From positions 2,790,001 through 2,854,000 of the forward strand of contig NZ_CP156060.1 of assembly GCF_039778605.1 (NCBI RefSeq): a stretch of 64,000 bases of DNA, given 5' to 3'. The translations under genes were made by a program, and so were the position numbers. Source of the DNA: Flavobacterium sp. WV_118_3. Its GTDB lineage: Bacteria; Bacteroidota; Bacteroidia; Flavobacteriales; Flavobacteriaceae. A model generated the notes under the pieces. It saw nothing but the letters and a program-made list of their open reading frames with translations, searched no databases and was not told where the DNA came from. Shown here one piece after another: positions 52,723 to 60,964 of this stretch; within the stretch, counting starts at the first letter, position 1, and each line of letters opens with the position of its first letter.

Positions 52723-53853
52723 TTATTTCTTTTTTACAGCTGAACATCCAGCCATCGTGGTAATTTTTATTGCTTCTGTAGGCGGCAGACTTTCATTTCT
52801 GTTTACTACTTCCTGTACTACGGAACGCGCCAGTTCTTCAAATGCTTTTTCGATTGGCGTTGCCGTTTGTAAGGCTGCCGGGCGACCGTAATCGCCTGCT
52901 TCACGAATGCTTTGTACAATCGGAACTTCTCCTAAAAAGGGCACCTGTAAATCTGCTGCCAGATTTTTCGCACCTTCTTTTCCGAAGATATAATATTTGT
53001 TGTCCGGTAATTCATCCGGTGTAAAATAGGCCATGTTTTCGATGATTCCCAAAACCGGTACATTGATGCTTTCGGCCTGGAACATCGACACCCCTTTTTT
53101 GGCATCGGCCAATGCCACTGCCTGTGGCGTACTTACCACCACCGCTCCGGTAATGGGAAGCGATTGCATTAACGACAGGTGAATATCCCCCGTTCCCGGT
53201 GGTAAATCCAGCAACATAAAATCCAGTTCGCCCCAATCGGCATCAAAAATCATCTGATTTAAAGCCTTAGAAGCCATTGGTCCTCTCCAGATTACCGCCT
53301 GATCCGGGCTGGTAAAGAAACCGATAGATAAGATTTCCACACCGTAACTCTGGATGGGTTTCATTTTCGATTTTCCGTCAACCTCTACCGAAATCGGACG
53401 TGCTTTTTCCACGTCGAACATTATCGGCATCGATGGCCCGTAAATATCGGCATCCAAAACACCAACCTTAAAGCCCATATTCGCCAGCGTTACCGCCAAA
53501 TTTGCCGTAATAGTCGATTTTCCAACGCCCCCTTTTCCAGACGAAACAGCGATAATATTACTGATTCCCGGAATCGATTTGCCTTTGATTTCCGGTTTTT
53601 CCGGCGCTTCTACTTTTATGTTGACTTTTATTTTTGCCTTATCGTATATTTTTTCATGGATCACTTTCATAATGTCCACCTCAGCGCGTTTTTTGATATG
53701 CAACGCCGGGGTGTGCAATAATAAATCCACTACTACTTCATCTCCGAAAGTGATTACGTTTTGTACCGCACCGCTTTCTACCATATTTTTACCTTCTCCC
53801 GCAATGGAGATCGCTTCCAATGCTTTAAGAATTTCTTTCCTGTCTAATTTCAT
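52723..53853 (-). CDS. Mrp/ApbC-type P-loop Fe-S carrier lacking the CxxC motif
   Basis: 376 residues. An N-terminal MIP18/DUF59 domain (about 1-90) is followed by a ParA-like ATPase with the deviant Walker A SSGKGGVGKSTI (about 105-116) and FMLLDLPPGTGD. In E. coli Mrp/ApbC and Nbp35 a CxxC near residue 280 bridges the Fe-S cluster of the dimer; here the corresponding stretch IENMAYFTPDELPDNKYYI has no Cys. Cluster binding, if any, must differ; from memory this is usual in Bacteroidota. Operon with nfu; promoter TATCTTTG at 53899. Confidence 0.88.
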   Translation of the reverse strand: MKLDRKEILKALEAISIAGEGKNMVESGAVQNVITFGDEVVVDLLLHTPALHIKKRAEVDIMKVIHEKIYDKAKIKVNIKVEAPEKPEIKGKSIPGISNIIAVSSGKGGVGKSTITANLAVTLANMGFKVGVLDADIYGPSMPIMFDVEKARPISVEVDGKSKMKPIQSYGVEILSIGFFTSPDQAVIWRGPMASKALNQMIFDADWGELDFMLLDLPPGTGDIHLSLMQSLPITGAVVVSTPQAVALADAKKGVSMFQAESINVPVLGIIENMAYFTPDELPDNKYYIFGKEGAKNLAADLQVPFLGEVPIVQSIREAGDYGRPAALQTATPIEKAFEELARSVVQEVVNRNESLPPTEAIKITTMAGCSAVKKK

Positions 53854-53898
53854 TATTTTATTCGCTTTAAGTCGTTTATTAAGACTGACTTTATGTTA

Positions 53899-53906
53899 CA
53901 AAGATA
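53899..53906 (-). promoter_or_regulatory. -7 element of the mrp-nfu operon
   Basis: TATCTTTG on the minus strand, 45 bases before the ATG at 53853. Confidence 0.6.
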
Positions 53907-54127
53907 AGATGAAAAGTTCTTAAAATAAAGATAAAGAATTGTATTTGTTTATTGCGCAATAGCTTCGCTTTACACTCCCGGTTTCAAAAGCCTCAATCCG
54001 GGACAATAACGGTAATTCAGACCGGTTTCCAGTTGTTTCTTTTTAAAAAATTCCCGATTTAATTTCGGAAATCCATTTTAAAATTCAATTTTCGAGCAAG
54101 CAATCCGGCTTTTTTAGCTCTTATTTC
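53907..54127. other. Non-coding spacer
   Basis: About 220 bases between the mrp promoter and the terminator of the ABC permease gene. No gene, repeat or RNA recognised. Confidence 0.4.
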
Positions 54128-54163
54128 AAAAAAAGCTGCAACCGAAACAAGTCCGATTGCAGC
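54128..54163 (-). terminator. Terminator of the ABC efflux operon
   Basis: GCTGCAA / TTGCAGC stem with 15-base loop followed by T7 on the minus strand, 26 bases after the permease stop. Confidence 0.75.
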
Positions 54164-54189
54164 AAGAGGTAGTCAAAAATCAAAGTGAA

Positions 54190-56592
54190 TTATTCGTATT
54201 TCAGATATTTCAGAATATCGATTCTCGTGGCCTGATAGGCTTTCGAAAGCACAATAAGCAATGTGAGCGATAATAAGACCACAAAACCAATAATAAACGG
54301 CAAGATGGTGATCGAAATCCGGAAAGCAAAGTCTTCCAGCCATTTATTGAGCAGGTAATAAGCCGGCATCGCTGCCAGAATAAAACCGATAACACAAAAA
54401 ATGATGTATTGTGTCGATAGGTTTTTAAGTAGCATTCCGGTTTCGGCCCCCAAGGTTCTTCGGATCGCAATTTCTTTGATCCGTCTTTCGATCGAATAGG
54501 ATGCCAGCGCAAACAATCCGAACAAGGCAATAGTGATCACTACAATATTGAGCAGCGAAAACAAATTGCGTTGTTTGACATAGGTTTCATAGGTTCGCGC
54601 ATATTCTTTATCTACGAAATCATATTTGAACGGATATTCGGTATCGACTTTTTGCGTCCAGAATTTCTCCAGACCGGCAATGGTCTGATCCATATTTTGC
54701 GGATCCACTTTTATATAAATCCTGTTGATATTGGTTTGCATCCACGGAATGGTTTTAATATGAAAGAAAACCATGGGCGGTATTTCCCGTTGTAACCCAT
54801 ACAAATGGAAATCGTCGACTATTCCAACAACTTTTAATTTGCTGCCGTTCCATTCAATTTCTTTTCCAACGGGATCTTTCTCTCCCATCTTTTCCCAGGT
54901 TGTTTTATTGATCAACATTGAATTAATCGTATCGGAAGCCAGTTCCGGAGTCAATTCCCGACCTTGGAGCAGTTTTATGTTTAGCATTTTAAGCAAATCG
55001 AAATCGATCCCCATGTTTTGCGCCTGAATTGGATTGTCGTTATACGTAAAACCGGTAGAAGACGTAGCGCCGTTCCCTGAAAAATTAAATGTTCCGGCCC
55101 CTACTCCTTTAATGCCTTTTATTTTTTGTAATTCCTGTTGTATCGTTTTGTATCGTGCGAAATCAGCTCCATCTCTTTTCGAACGATACGGAATCGTAAG
55201 AACCTGATCGCCTTTATAACCCAACTCTTTATTAGTCATATAATTAACCTGTTGGTATACGATATACGAACCGATAATAAAAAAAGTAGCGATGCAAAAC
55301 TGAAGAATCAGCATTCCGTTTCGAAGCCATACTCCGTTTTTACTCCGTCCAAAATTACCTTTCAGTACTTTTAAGGTTTCGAAATTCGATACATATACCG
55401 ACGGAAATATACCGGCTAATGCAATTACGACAACTACAATCAGTAGCAATTGCAAATAAAACTGGCTTCCAATCAGCTGTAGGTCTTTTTGTAAAAAGGA
55501 ATTGTAATACGGCAAGGTCAGCTCTACAATCATTAGCGACAAAATTAACGCGACACATACCACCAATACCGTTTCGAAAATAAACTGCCAGACAATTTGT
55601 TTTTTGGTCGCTCCGATAATTTTACGGATACCGATTTCTTTGGCTCTTTTAATCGCATTGGCGGTCGCCAGATTCACATAATTCACGATCGACAGTACCA
55701 GAATTAATACCGAAAGTCCCATCATGATTATCAAAAACTGATAATTTCCTTTTCCTTCCACCAAACCGCTGATCTGATCGCCCAATCTTGCTTTGGCCAA
55801 CGATGTCAGACTTACGGTAATTTTTCCGTATTTTTTAATAAAATCCTGTTCCGAAATCCCCATATTTTTGGCCTCTTTCCGGATACGATGTTCGTAGTAA
55901 ATCGCTTCAATTTCTTTAGCAACCGCAGCAGCTTTTTCGGGCGAATTGACTTTTAACATCAATCCGTAGTTAAAATCACCCCAACTTTCGCTGTTTTTAT
56001 CCATTTTTAAATACAGCATCACATCAGGCGCCATCGACGATTTACCCGGAATACGGTAAACACCTCTTACCGCGTAGGGCTTCCCATCGTAAATAAGTTG
56101 TTTTCCGATCGGGTTTTCATCCTTAAAAAACAGTTTCGCAACGGCTTCCGACACGGCTATACTGCTTTGATCCTGTATGGCAGTTTTCGGGTTTCCGGCT
56201 ATAAATTCAAAAGGGAAATAGGAGAAGAAATTACTTTCGGCAGCGCCAATTTTCTTGATCATCTCTTTTTTGCCATTATAGCTCAGAATTTCTTCCGAAT
56301 ACCATGCCGTATAATAACAGTAACTTTCGATATTTTTGGAGGATGCCTCCAGAATCGGAGCGGTTGGCGCTACATTCCATGCCCATTTACCAGAATCCCC
56401 TAAATCGTTGATCACTTCATAAACCTTGTCTTTTTCCGGGTTCCATTCGTTATACGATTGTTCCTCATTCCAATACAGAATGGCGAAGATCAATCCGGAA
56501 ATCCCGATGCTTAATCCCAACACATTGAGTATGGAAAACAGTTTGTGTTGCTTAAAATGATACACAAACACTTTTAACCAGTTCTGTATCAT
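54190..56592 (-). CDS. MacB/FtsX-type ABC transporter permease
   Basis: 800 residues, the double-length FtsX-type permease common in Bacteroidota. One N-terminal membrane helix (about 20-40) and a large periplasmic MacB-PCD domain (about 50-270) are followed by three helices (about 283-400), then the same arrangement repeated: helix near 425, second periplasmic domain (about 450-660), helices at about 680-790. Conserved RAKEIGIRKIIGATKKQI and RIKEIAIRRTLGAETG mark the two halves. Last gene of the HlyD-ATPase-DUF2807-permease operon. Likely a mechanotransmission-type exporter or envelope stress pump; substrate unknown. Confidence 0.88.
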   Translation of the reverse strand: MIQNWLKVFVYHFKQHKLFSILNVLGLSIGISGLIFAILYWNEEQSYNEWNPEKDKVYEVINDLGDSGKWAWNVAPTAPILEASSKNIESYCYYTAWYSEEILSYNGKKEMIKKIGAAESNFFSYFPFEFIAGNPKTAIQDQSSIAVSEAVAKLFFKDENPIGKQLIYDGKPYAVRGVYRIPGKSSMAPDVMLYLKMDKNSESWGDFNYGLMLKVNSPEKAAAVAKEIEAIYYEHRIRKEAKNMGISEQDFIKKYGKITVSLTSLAKARLGDQISGLVEGKGNYQFLIIMMGLSVLILVLSIVNYVNLATANAIKRAKEIGIRKIIGATKKQIVWQFIFETVLVVCVALILSLMIVELTLPYYNSFLQKDLQLIGSQFYLQLLLIVVVVIALAGIFPSVYVSNFETLKVLKGNFGRSKNGVWLRNGMLILQFCIATFFIIGSYIVYQQVNYMTNKELGYKGDQVLTIPYRSKRDGADFARYKTIQQELQKIKGIKGVGAGTFNFSGNGATSSTGFTYNDNPIQAQNMGIDFDLLKMLNIKLLQGRELTPELASDTINSMLINKTTWEKMGEKDPVGKEIEWNGSKLKVVGIVDDFHLYGLQREIPPMVFFHIKTIPWMQTNINRIYIKVDPQNMDQTIAGLEKFWTQKVDTEYPFKYDFVDKEYARTYETYVKQRNLFSLLNIVVITIALFGLFALASYSIERRIKEIAIRRTLGAETGMLLKNLSTQYIIFCVIGFILAAMPAYYLLNKWLEDFAFRISITILPFIIGFVVLLSLTLLIVLSKAYQATRIDILKYLKYE

Positions 56593-56594
56593 CT

Positions 56595-57338
56595 TTAATT
56601 TGCCGTAATAGTTCCTAATGATTTTTTGTCGGCCGTAACCGCTTTCGGCTTACCGTAATAGTCAATCGCCGCTACCGAACTGGCAAAAGCGTCCAGCTTT
56701 TCGGTTACGCGCACCGTTACTTTCGAAGTATTTGCCGCTTCTACGATAGCGTATTTAGCTTCCAGATCACCGGCTTTCAAAACCGATGCCGATTTTGCAT
56801 CCACTTTTAATTCGCTTGCTTTTCCGGTAATCGTTGCTTTTCCGGCACCCGATAATGCTGCTTTTAGCGTCGTTGCCTGAATCGCGCCTTTAAAAGCCGA
56901 TCCGGAGTTGATATCCATTTGTACGTTTTTCGCTTTAATGTTTCCTTTCAAATGGGTACCCGACGTAAGCGTGATTTGCGCATTCGCGGTTTCCACTTCG
57001 TTTTCGAAGGTCATTTTGGCTCCGGAAGACAATTTAAAATTGGCAACATTCGGACCCGAAACCTCCACTCGTGCGATTTCGAAATTATTGACTTCCTTAG
57101 TGGTTTTTATTTTGATTTTTAATACGCCACCGCTCACTTCTGTAGTGATCATTTGTACTTTATCCGCCGTGTCTGAAGTTACTTTTATTCCGGCTGTTTT
57201 ACTTTGCGTATACCGTATTTCAACACCGTGAGAGCCTTCTATGGTTGTGAAAGCGGCTACGGTTCTATTTTCACTTACCTGTGCGTGGCACACAAATCCG
57301 ATAAGACTTACGGTTATGGCAATTACAATTCGTATCAT
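56595..57338 (-). CDS. DUF2807 (GIN domain) exported protein
   Basis: 247 residues. Signal peptide (MIRIVIAITVSLIGFVCHAQ) followed by a repetitive beta-helix-like domain (VEVSGPNVANFKLSSGAKM ... ALSGAGKATITGKASELKV ... TVRVTEKLDAFASSVAAIDYYGKP) typical of the head GIN domain / DUF2807. It lies between the ATPase and permease genes (30 bases after the first, two before the second), so it is probably a periplasmic or surface accessory of the pump or its cargo sensor. No family function is known. Confidence 0.82.
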   Translation of the reverse strand: MIRIVIAITVSLIGFVCHAQVSENRTVAAFTTIEGSHGVEIRYTQSKTAGIKVTSDTADKVQMITTEVSGGVLKIKIKTTKEVNNFEIARVEVSGPNVANFKLSSGAKMTFENEVETANAQITLTSGTHLKGNIKAKNVQMDINSGSAFKGAIQATTLKAALSGAGKATITGKASELKVDAKSASVLKAGDLEAKYAIVEAANTSKVTVRVTEKLDAFASSVAAIDYYGKPKAVTADKKSLGTITAN

Positions 57339-57368
57339 GGTTTTTCTTTTTTAAGGTTGGGGTTGTTT

Positions 57369-58082
57369 TTAATTTTCTTTGGCATCGACCAAAACATCTA
57401 CATTTCGGGCGTTTTGTTTTTCGCTGAGAATCACGCCGTCTTTCATATGAATGGTTCGTTGTGAAAACGACGCGTCGTAATCGGAATGAGTTACCATCAT
57501 AATAGTTGCTCCATTGGCGTGCAGATCGGTTAGCAATTCCATCACTTCGTTTCCGTTTCGACTGTCCAGATTACCGGTTGGCTCATCGGCCAGAATGATT
57601 TTTGGATTGGTGATCAAAGCCCGCGCAACGGCTACCCTTTGTTGTTGTCCACCCGAAAGTTGCTGCGGATAATGCTTTAGACGATGCGAAAGCGACAGCC
57701 GTTCGGCAATGGCTTCCACTCGTTTTTTACGTTCCGCACTACCCACGTTATTGTAAATCAGCGGTAGTTCGATATTATCATATACCGACAACTCGTCGAT
57801 CAGGTTAAAGTTTTGGAAAATAAATCCGATTTGCTGTTTGCGCAACTTCGCTTTTTCATTTTCTTTTAGTCCGTTGATCTCCTGTCCTAAAAGTTTGTAG
57901 CTGCCACTGGTAATACCATCCAAAAGTCCGATGATATTAAGCAGGGTTGATTTCCCGCAACCCGAAGGTCCCATTACAGAGATAAAATCCCCTTCGTTAA
58001 TTTGCAGCGCAATCTGATTTAATGCGGCTGTTTCCACTTCTTCCGTCCGGAAAACTTTGGAAAGATTTTGAATGCTGATCAT
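57369..58082 (-). CDS. ABC transporter ATP-binding protein, MacB/LolD type
   Basis: 237 residues, full ATPase domain. Walker [13 protein letters not shown] (about 39-50), Q-loop [11 protein letters not shown], signature [15 protein letters not shown], Walker [14 protein letters not shown] and the switch His in MMVTHSD are all present. Pairs with the FtsX-type permease encoded two genes downstream. It lies 126 bases after the HlyD adaptor gene; the gap contains a short (TTGA)n-like tract at 58098-58113. Confidence 0.95.
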   Translation of the reverse strand: MISIQNLSKVFRTEEVETAALNQIALQINEGDFISVMGPSGCGKSTLLNIIGLLDGITSGSYKLLGQEINGLKENEKAKLRKQQIGFIFQNFNLIDELSVYDNIELPLIYNNVGSAERKKRVEAIAERLSLSHRLKHYPQQLSGGQQQRVAVARALITNPKIILADEPTGNLDSRNGNEVMELLTDLHANGATIMMVTHSDYDASFSQRTIHMKDGVILSEKQNARNVDVLVDAKEN

Positions 58083-58208
58083 AACTGTCGTTTTTTAGAT
58101 TGATTGATTGATTTTTTCGATTTCCCGTTTCCAGGTTTTTACATTTTGTTCTTTTGTTTATCCGACTTAAAAATGGTTCCGGTTAAAGTTATTATTAATT
58201 CCATTATT

Positions 58209-59450
58209 TTACTTGTCAAATTGTAAAACAGTCACTTCTTTATAATCCTGATAGGAAGAGGTGATTACTTTTTCGCCCTCTTTTAATCCTTCCAGTACTT
58301 CGAAATACAGCGGATTTTCCCGCCCCAACCTGATCGTACGGCGGATGGCTTTATCACCATTGACTACAAAGATCCAGTTTCCGGAGGTTTCCTGATTAAA
58401 ACTTCCTTTGGGTAATACCAGCGTTTTTACACTTTCGGAAAGGGTTAATTTAACTCCAAAGCTTAAGCCCTGTTTTAAATCCAGTTCTTTGGCGTTTTCA
58501 AAACTCAACTCGACCTGAAATTTACCGTCTTTAACTTCCGGGATTACTTTGGCAATATGTACCGGGAACTGTTTCCCTTTGTATTCGATCGTTCCTTTTT
58601 GTCCAACCGATACACGTTCCAGGTAAAATTCGTCGACTTTTGCAACCAGTTTATACCCTTGCATCACATCAATTTTTCCGATACTTTCTCCAGCCTGGTA
58701 GTTTTTACCTAAAATCGGCTCGAATGAAGATAGTCGTCCGGATAAGGGTGCCGTAATTAAAAAGTTCTTTTTATTCCCTCGCAAAATATCAAGGCTTTTC
58801 TCCATCGTGGCTATCGAACGATTGATTTGCTGAATCTGAATCTGGTTGGTTTGCTTTTCTTTTTGGATGCTTTGCTGGATAATATTTTTACGTTCCTGTT
58901 GGTAACGGAAACCTTCCCGCGTCGTTTCCCATTCGTTTTTGGCAATGATTCCTTTTTTAAACAGTCGTTCATTAAGATCGTATAATTGTTTGGCCGTATT
59001 GTAATCGTGTTCGATGGCGATCAGATCTTTTGCAAGATTTAATTCCTGATTTCGGATATCCAATCGCGCTTTGTTTAGGTTATTTATTTGTTCGATCATG
59101 GAGGTCTCCTGTGTCAGGTAGCTTAATTCCGTATTCGGATTATACAGTTTGGCTAATGCTTGTCCTTTTTCGACATGCCCACCGTTTTCCACAAAAATTT
59201 CCTGTACCGAACCGCCTTCAATAATATTGATCAAAATAGAATTTAAGGGCTCGGCTTTCGCCTGAAACATAATAAAATCTTCAAAGTAGGCTTTACTTAC
59301 GGTTTTGATGCTAATCTCATCTCGTTTTATATTCAGGCTTTTTTCTTTGGTGATCATGGAATAGGCAAAATAGCTAACGATCAAAAAAAGTAGCACTATC
59401 CCTATACGATAGCTATTTTTTCTATTTTTACGAGTGATAACAGTATCCAT
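58209..59450 (-). CDS. HlyD/MacA-type periplasmic adaptor
   Basis: 413 residues from the ATG at 59450. An in-frame ATG at 59483 lies upstream of the predicted sigma-54 start site (about 59468) and is rejected. Short basic N-terminus, one membrane helix (about 17-33), lipoyl half with EIFVENGGHVEKGQALAKL, long coiled coil (about 105-210), second lipoyl half (LITAPLSGRLSSFEPILG) and beta-barrel with LDLKQGLSFGVKLTL. First gene of the MacAB-like operon; divergent from an NtrC-type regulator 147 bases away. Confidence 0.88.
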   Translation of the reverse strand: MDTVITRKNRKNSYRIGIVLLFLIVSYFAYSMITKEKSLNIKRDEISIKTVSKAYFEDFIMFQAKAEPLNSILINIIEGGSVQEIFVENGGHVEKGQALAKLYNPNTELSYLTQETSMIEQINNLNKARLDIRNQELNLAKDLIAIEHDYNTAKQLYDLNERLFKKGIIAKNEWETTREGFRYQQERKNIIQQSIQKEKQTNQIQIQQINRSIATMEKSLDILRGNKKNFLITAPLSGRLSSFEPILGKNYQAGESIGKIDVMQGYKLVAKVDEFYLERVSVGQKGTIEYKGKQFPVHIAKVIPEVKDGKFQVELSFENAKELDLKQGLSFGVKLTLSESVKTLVLPKGSFNQETSGNWIFVVNGDKAIRRTIRLGRENPLYFEVLEGLKEGEKVITSSYQDYKEVTVLQFDK

Positions 59451-59478
59451 TTTTTGATTTTTTGATACGATATACAAG

Positions 59479-59493
59479 GACAATTTCGTGCCA
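59479..59493 (-). promoter_or_regulatory. Candidate sigma-54 (-24/-12) promoter of the MacAB-like operon
   Basis: On the minus strand TGGCACG (perfect -24 box) is followed after four bases by TGTC at the -12 position (consensus TTGC), about 29 bases before the ATG at 59450. The GG to -12 spacing is correct; the -12 box is imperfect. Confidence 0.5.
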
Positions 59494-59556
59494 TTGTTTT
59501 AAAAATCAAGAACCTGCTGATTATCAATCGTTTTATAATTCGCCATGATTTTGAAG

Positions 59557-59594
59557 TGTTCAGTATCGGACACTTTTTTGTCCGAAACCGAACA
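59557..59594. promoter_or_regulatory. Two-tier dyad, candidate NtrC-type enhancer site
   Basis: Inner arms TCGGACA / TGTCCGA with a 6-base spacer, and outer arms TGTTC / GAACA placed symmetrically four bases further out. It lies about 100 bases upstream of the predicted sigma-54 start of the efflux operon and immediately before the regulator's own ATG (59598). Confidence 0.6.
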
Positions 59595-59597
59595 GCC

Positions 59598-60953
59598 ATG
59601 AAAAAAAAACAAGCCCAGATTTTAATTATCGACGATCAGGATGATATTCTTTTAGCCGCAAAACTGCTGTTAAAAAAACATTTTGAAACCATTCATACCG
59701 CCAATTCGCCCAAAAAATTGGTGCAATTGCTCGCCGATAATCCAATTGATGTGGTTCTTTTGGATATGAATTATCGTATCGGTTTTGAAGACGGACGGGA
59801 AGGGATTCACTGGTTAAAGGAAATTAAGTTGCTTACACCAAATACGGTCGTCATCCTGATGACGGCTTTTGGCAAGGTCGAAACAGCTGTCGAGGGACTT
59901 AAATCCGGTGCTTTCGATTATGTGATGAAACCCTGGGACAATGATAAATTACTTACTGTGATCAACAATGCTGTAGCACAAAGTCGGAAAGAGCAAAAAA
60001 AGAATCCACCACAACTTCAAACCGGTCAGTCGGTTTTTATGGGCAATGCTCCCAAGATCAAACAGGCGTATGCCATTGCCGACAAAGTGGCCAAAACGGA
60101 TGCCAATGTACTTATCCTTGGTGAAAACGGAACCGGAAAGTATGTTTTTGCCGATTATATTCACCGGCATTCCGACCGGAAAGACCAGCCGTTTATCGCA
60201 GTTGACCTCGGTTCGTTAAATGAAAATATTTTTGAAAGTGAATTGTTCGGTTATGCGAAAGGTGCTTTTACCGATGCCAAATCCGATACCGCCGGGCGTT
60301 TTGAAGCCGCACAGGGCGGAACGATTTTTCTGGACGAAATCGGGAATGTTCCGTTGCATTTGCAATCCAAATTATTACAGGTTATCCAGAATAAAACCGT
60401 TACCCGATTGGGCGAGGCCAAAGCCCGACCTTTGAATGTGCGTATCATCACCGCGACCAACCTCGATTTAAAACAGGAAGTAGCGGCAAAAAATTTCCGG
60501 GAAGATTTGTTTTATCGAATCAATACCATGACGATTCCATTGCCACCTTTACGCGAACGAAACGAGGATATTATTCCGCTTGCCCACTTTTTATTGGCAC
60601 AATTAGCTGCGAAATATGGTCGTGAGGAATTGCAATTTCAGGAGAAAGCACTGGAAAATATGGAAAAGCATCGTTGGAATGGCAATATCCGTGAAATGGA
60701 AAACCGAATCGAAAGAGCGGTCATCCTTTGTGAAGAGGCGACCATCACGGCTTCCGATCTGGATCTGACTGCCATTTCCGAGCCGGACAACGTAACCGAA
60801 GACCTGCAATTATCGGATCTGGAAAAGCGAACCATCGAAAAAACATTGCACAAACATCAGTATAACATTAGCAAAACAGCCGAAGAATTGGGCCTTTCGC
60901 GAGCGGCTTTATACCGCCGGATCGAAAAATTCGGAATTGACACCAACGATTAA
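59598..60953 (+). CDS. Sigma-54-dependent response regulator, NtrC family
   Basis: 451 residues from the ATG at 59598; an ATG at 59556 would span the dyad. Receiver domain (phosphoacceptor Asp56, switch Thr in LMTAFG, Lys in VMKPWD), AAA+ domain (Walker A GENGTGKYVFA, sigma-54 loop GAFTDA where Proteobacteria have GAFTGA, Walker B GTIFLDEIGN, arginine fingers in FREDLFYRI and PPLRERNED), and a Fis-type HTH (YNISKTAEELGLSRAALYRRI). It activates sigma-54 promoters after phosphorylation, presumably by the kinase encoded 11 bases downstream. Divergent from the MacAB-like operon, the likely target. Confidence 0.93.
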   Translation: MKKKQAQILIIDDQDDILLAAKLLLKKHFETIHTANSPKKLVQLLADNPIDVVLLDMNYRIGFEDGREGIHWLKEIKLLTPNTVVILMTAFGKVETAVEGLKSGAFDYVMKPWDNDKLLTVINNAVAQSRKEQKKNPPQLQTGQSVFMGNAPKIKQAYAIADKVAKTDANVLILGENGTGKYVFADYIHRHSDRKDQPFIAVDLGSLNENIFESELFGYAKGAFTDAKSDTAGRFEAAQGGTIFLDEIGNVPLHLQSKLLQVIQNKTVTRLGEAKARPLNVRIITATNLDLKQEVAAKNFREDLFYRINTMTIPLPPLRERNEDIIPLAHFLLAQLAAKYGREELQFQEKALENMEKHRWNGNIREMENRIERAVILCEEATITASDLDLTAISEPDNVTEDLQLSDLEKRTIEKTLHKHQYNISKTAEELGLSRAALYRRIEKFGIDTND

Positions 60954-60964
60954 ATCCGCCGTTT

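Noticed and set aside
58098-58113. TTGA tetranucleotide tract before the ABC ATPase gene as a phase-variable switch
   Set aside because: Fewer than four copies and outside any coding frame; too short to suggest slippage control.
59556-59597. Longer N-terminus for the NtrC-type regulator
   Set aside because: It would translate the symmetrical dyad; receiver domains of this family begin directly with the KKKQAQILIIDD-type start.
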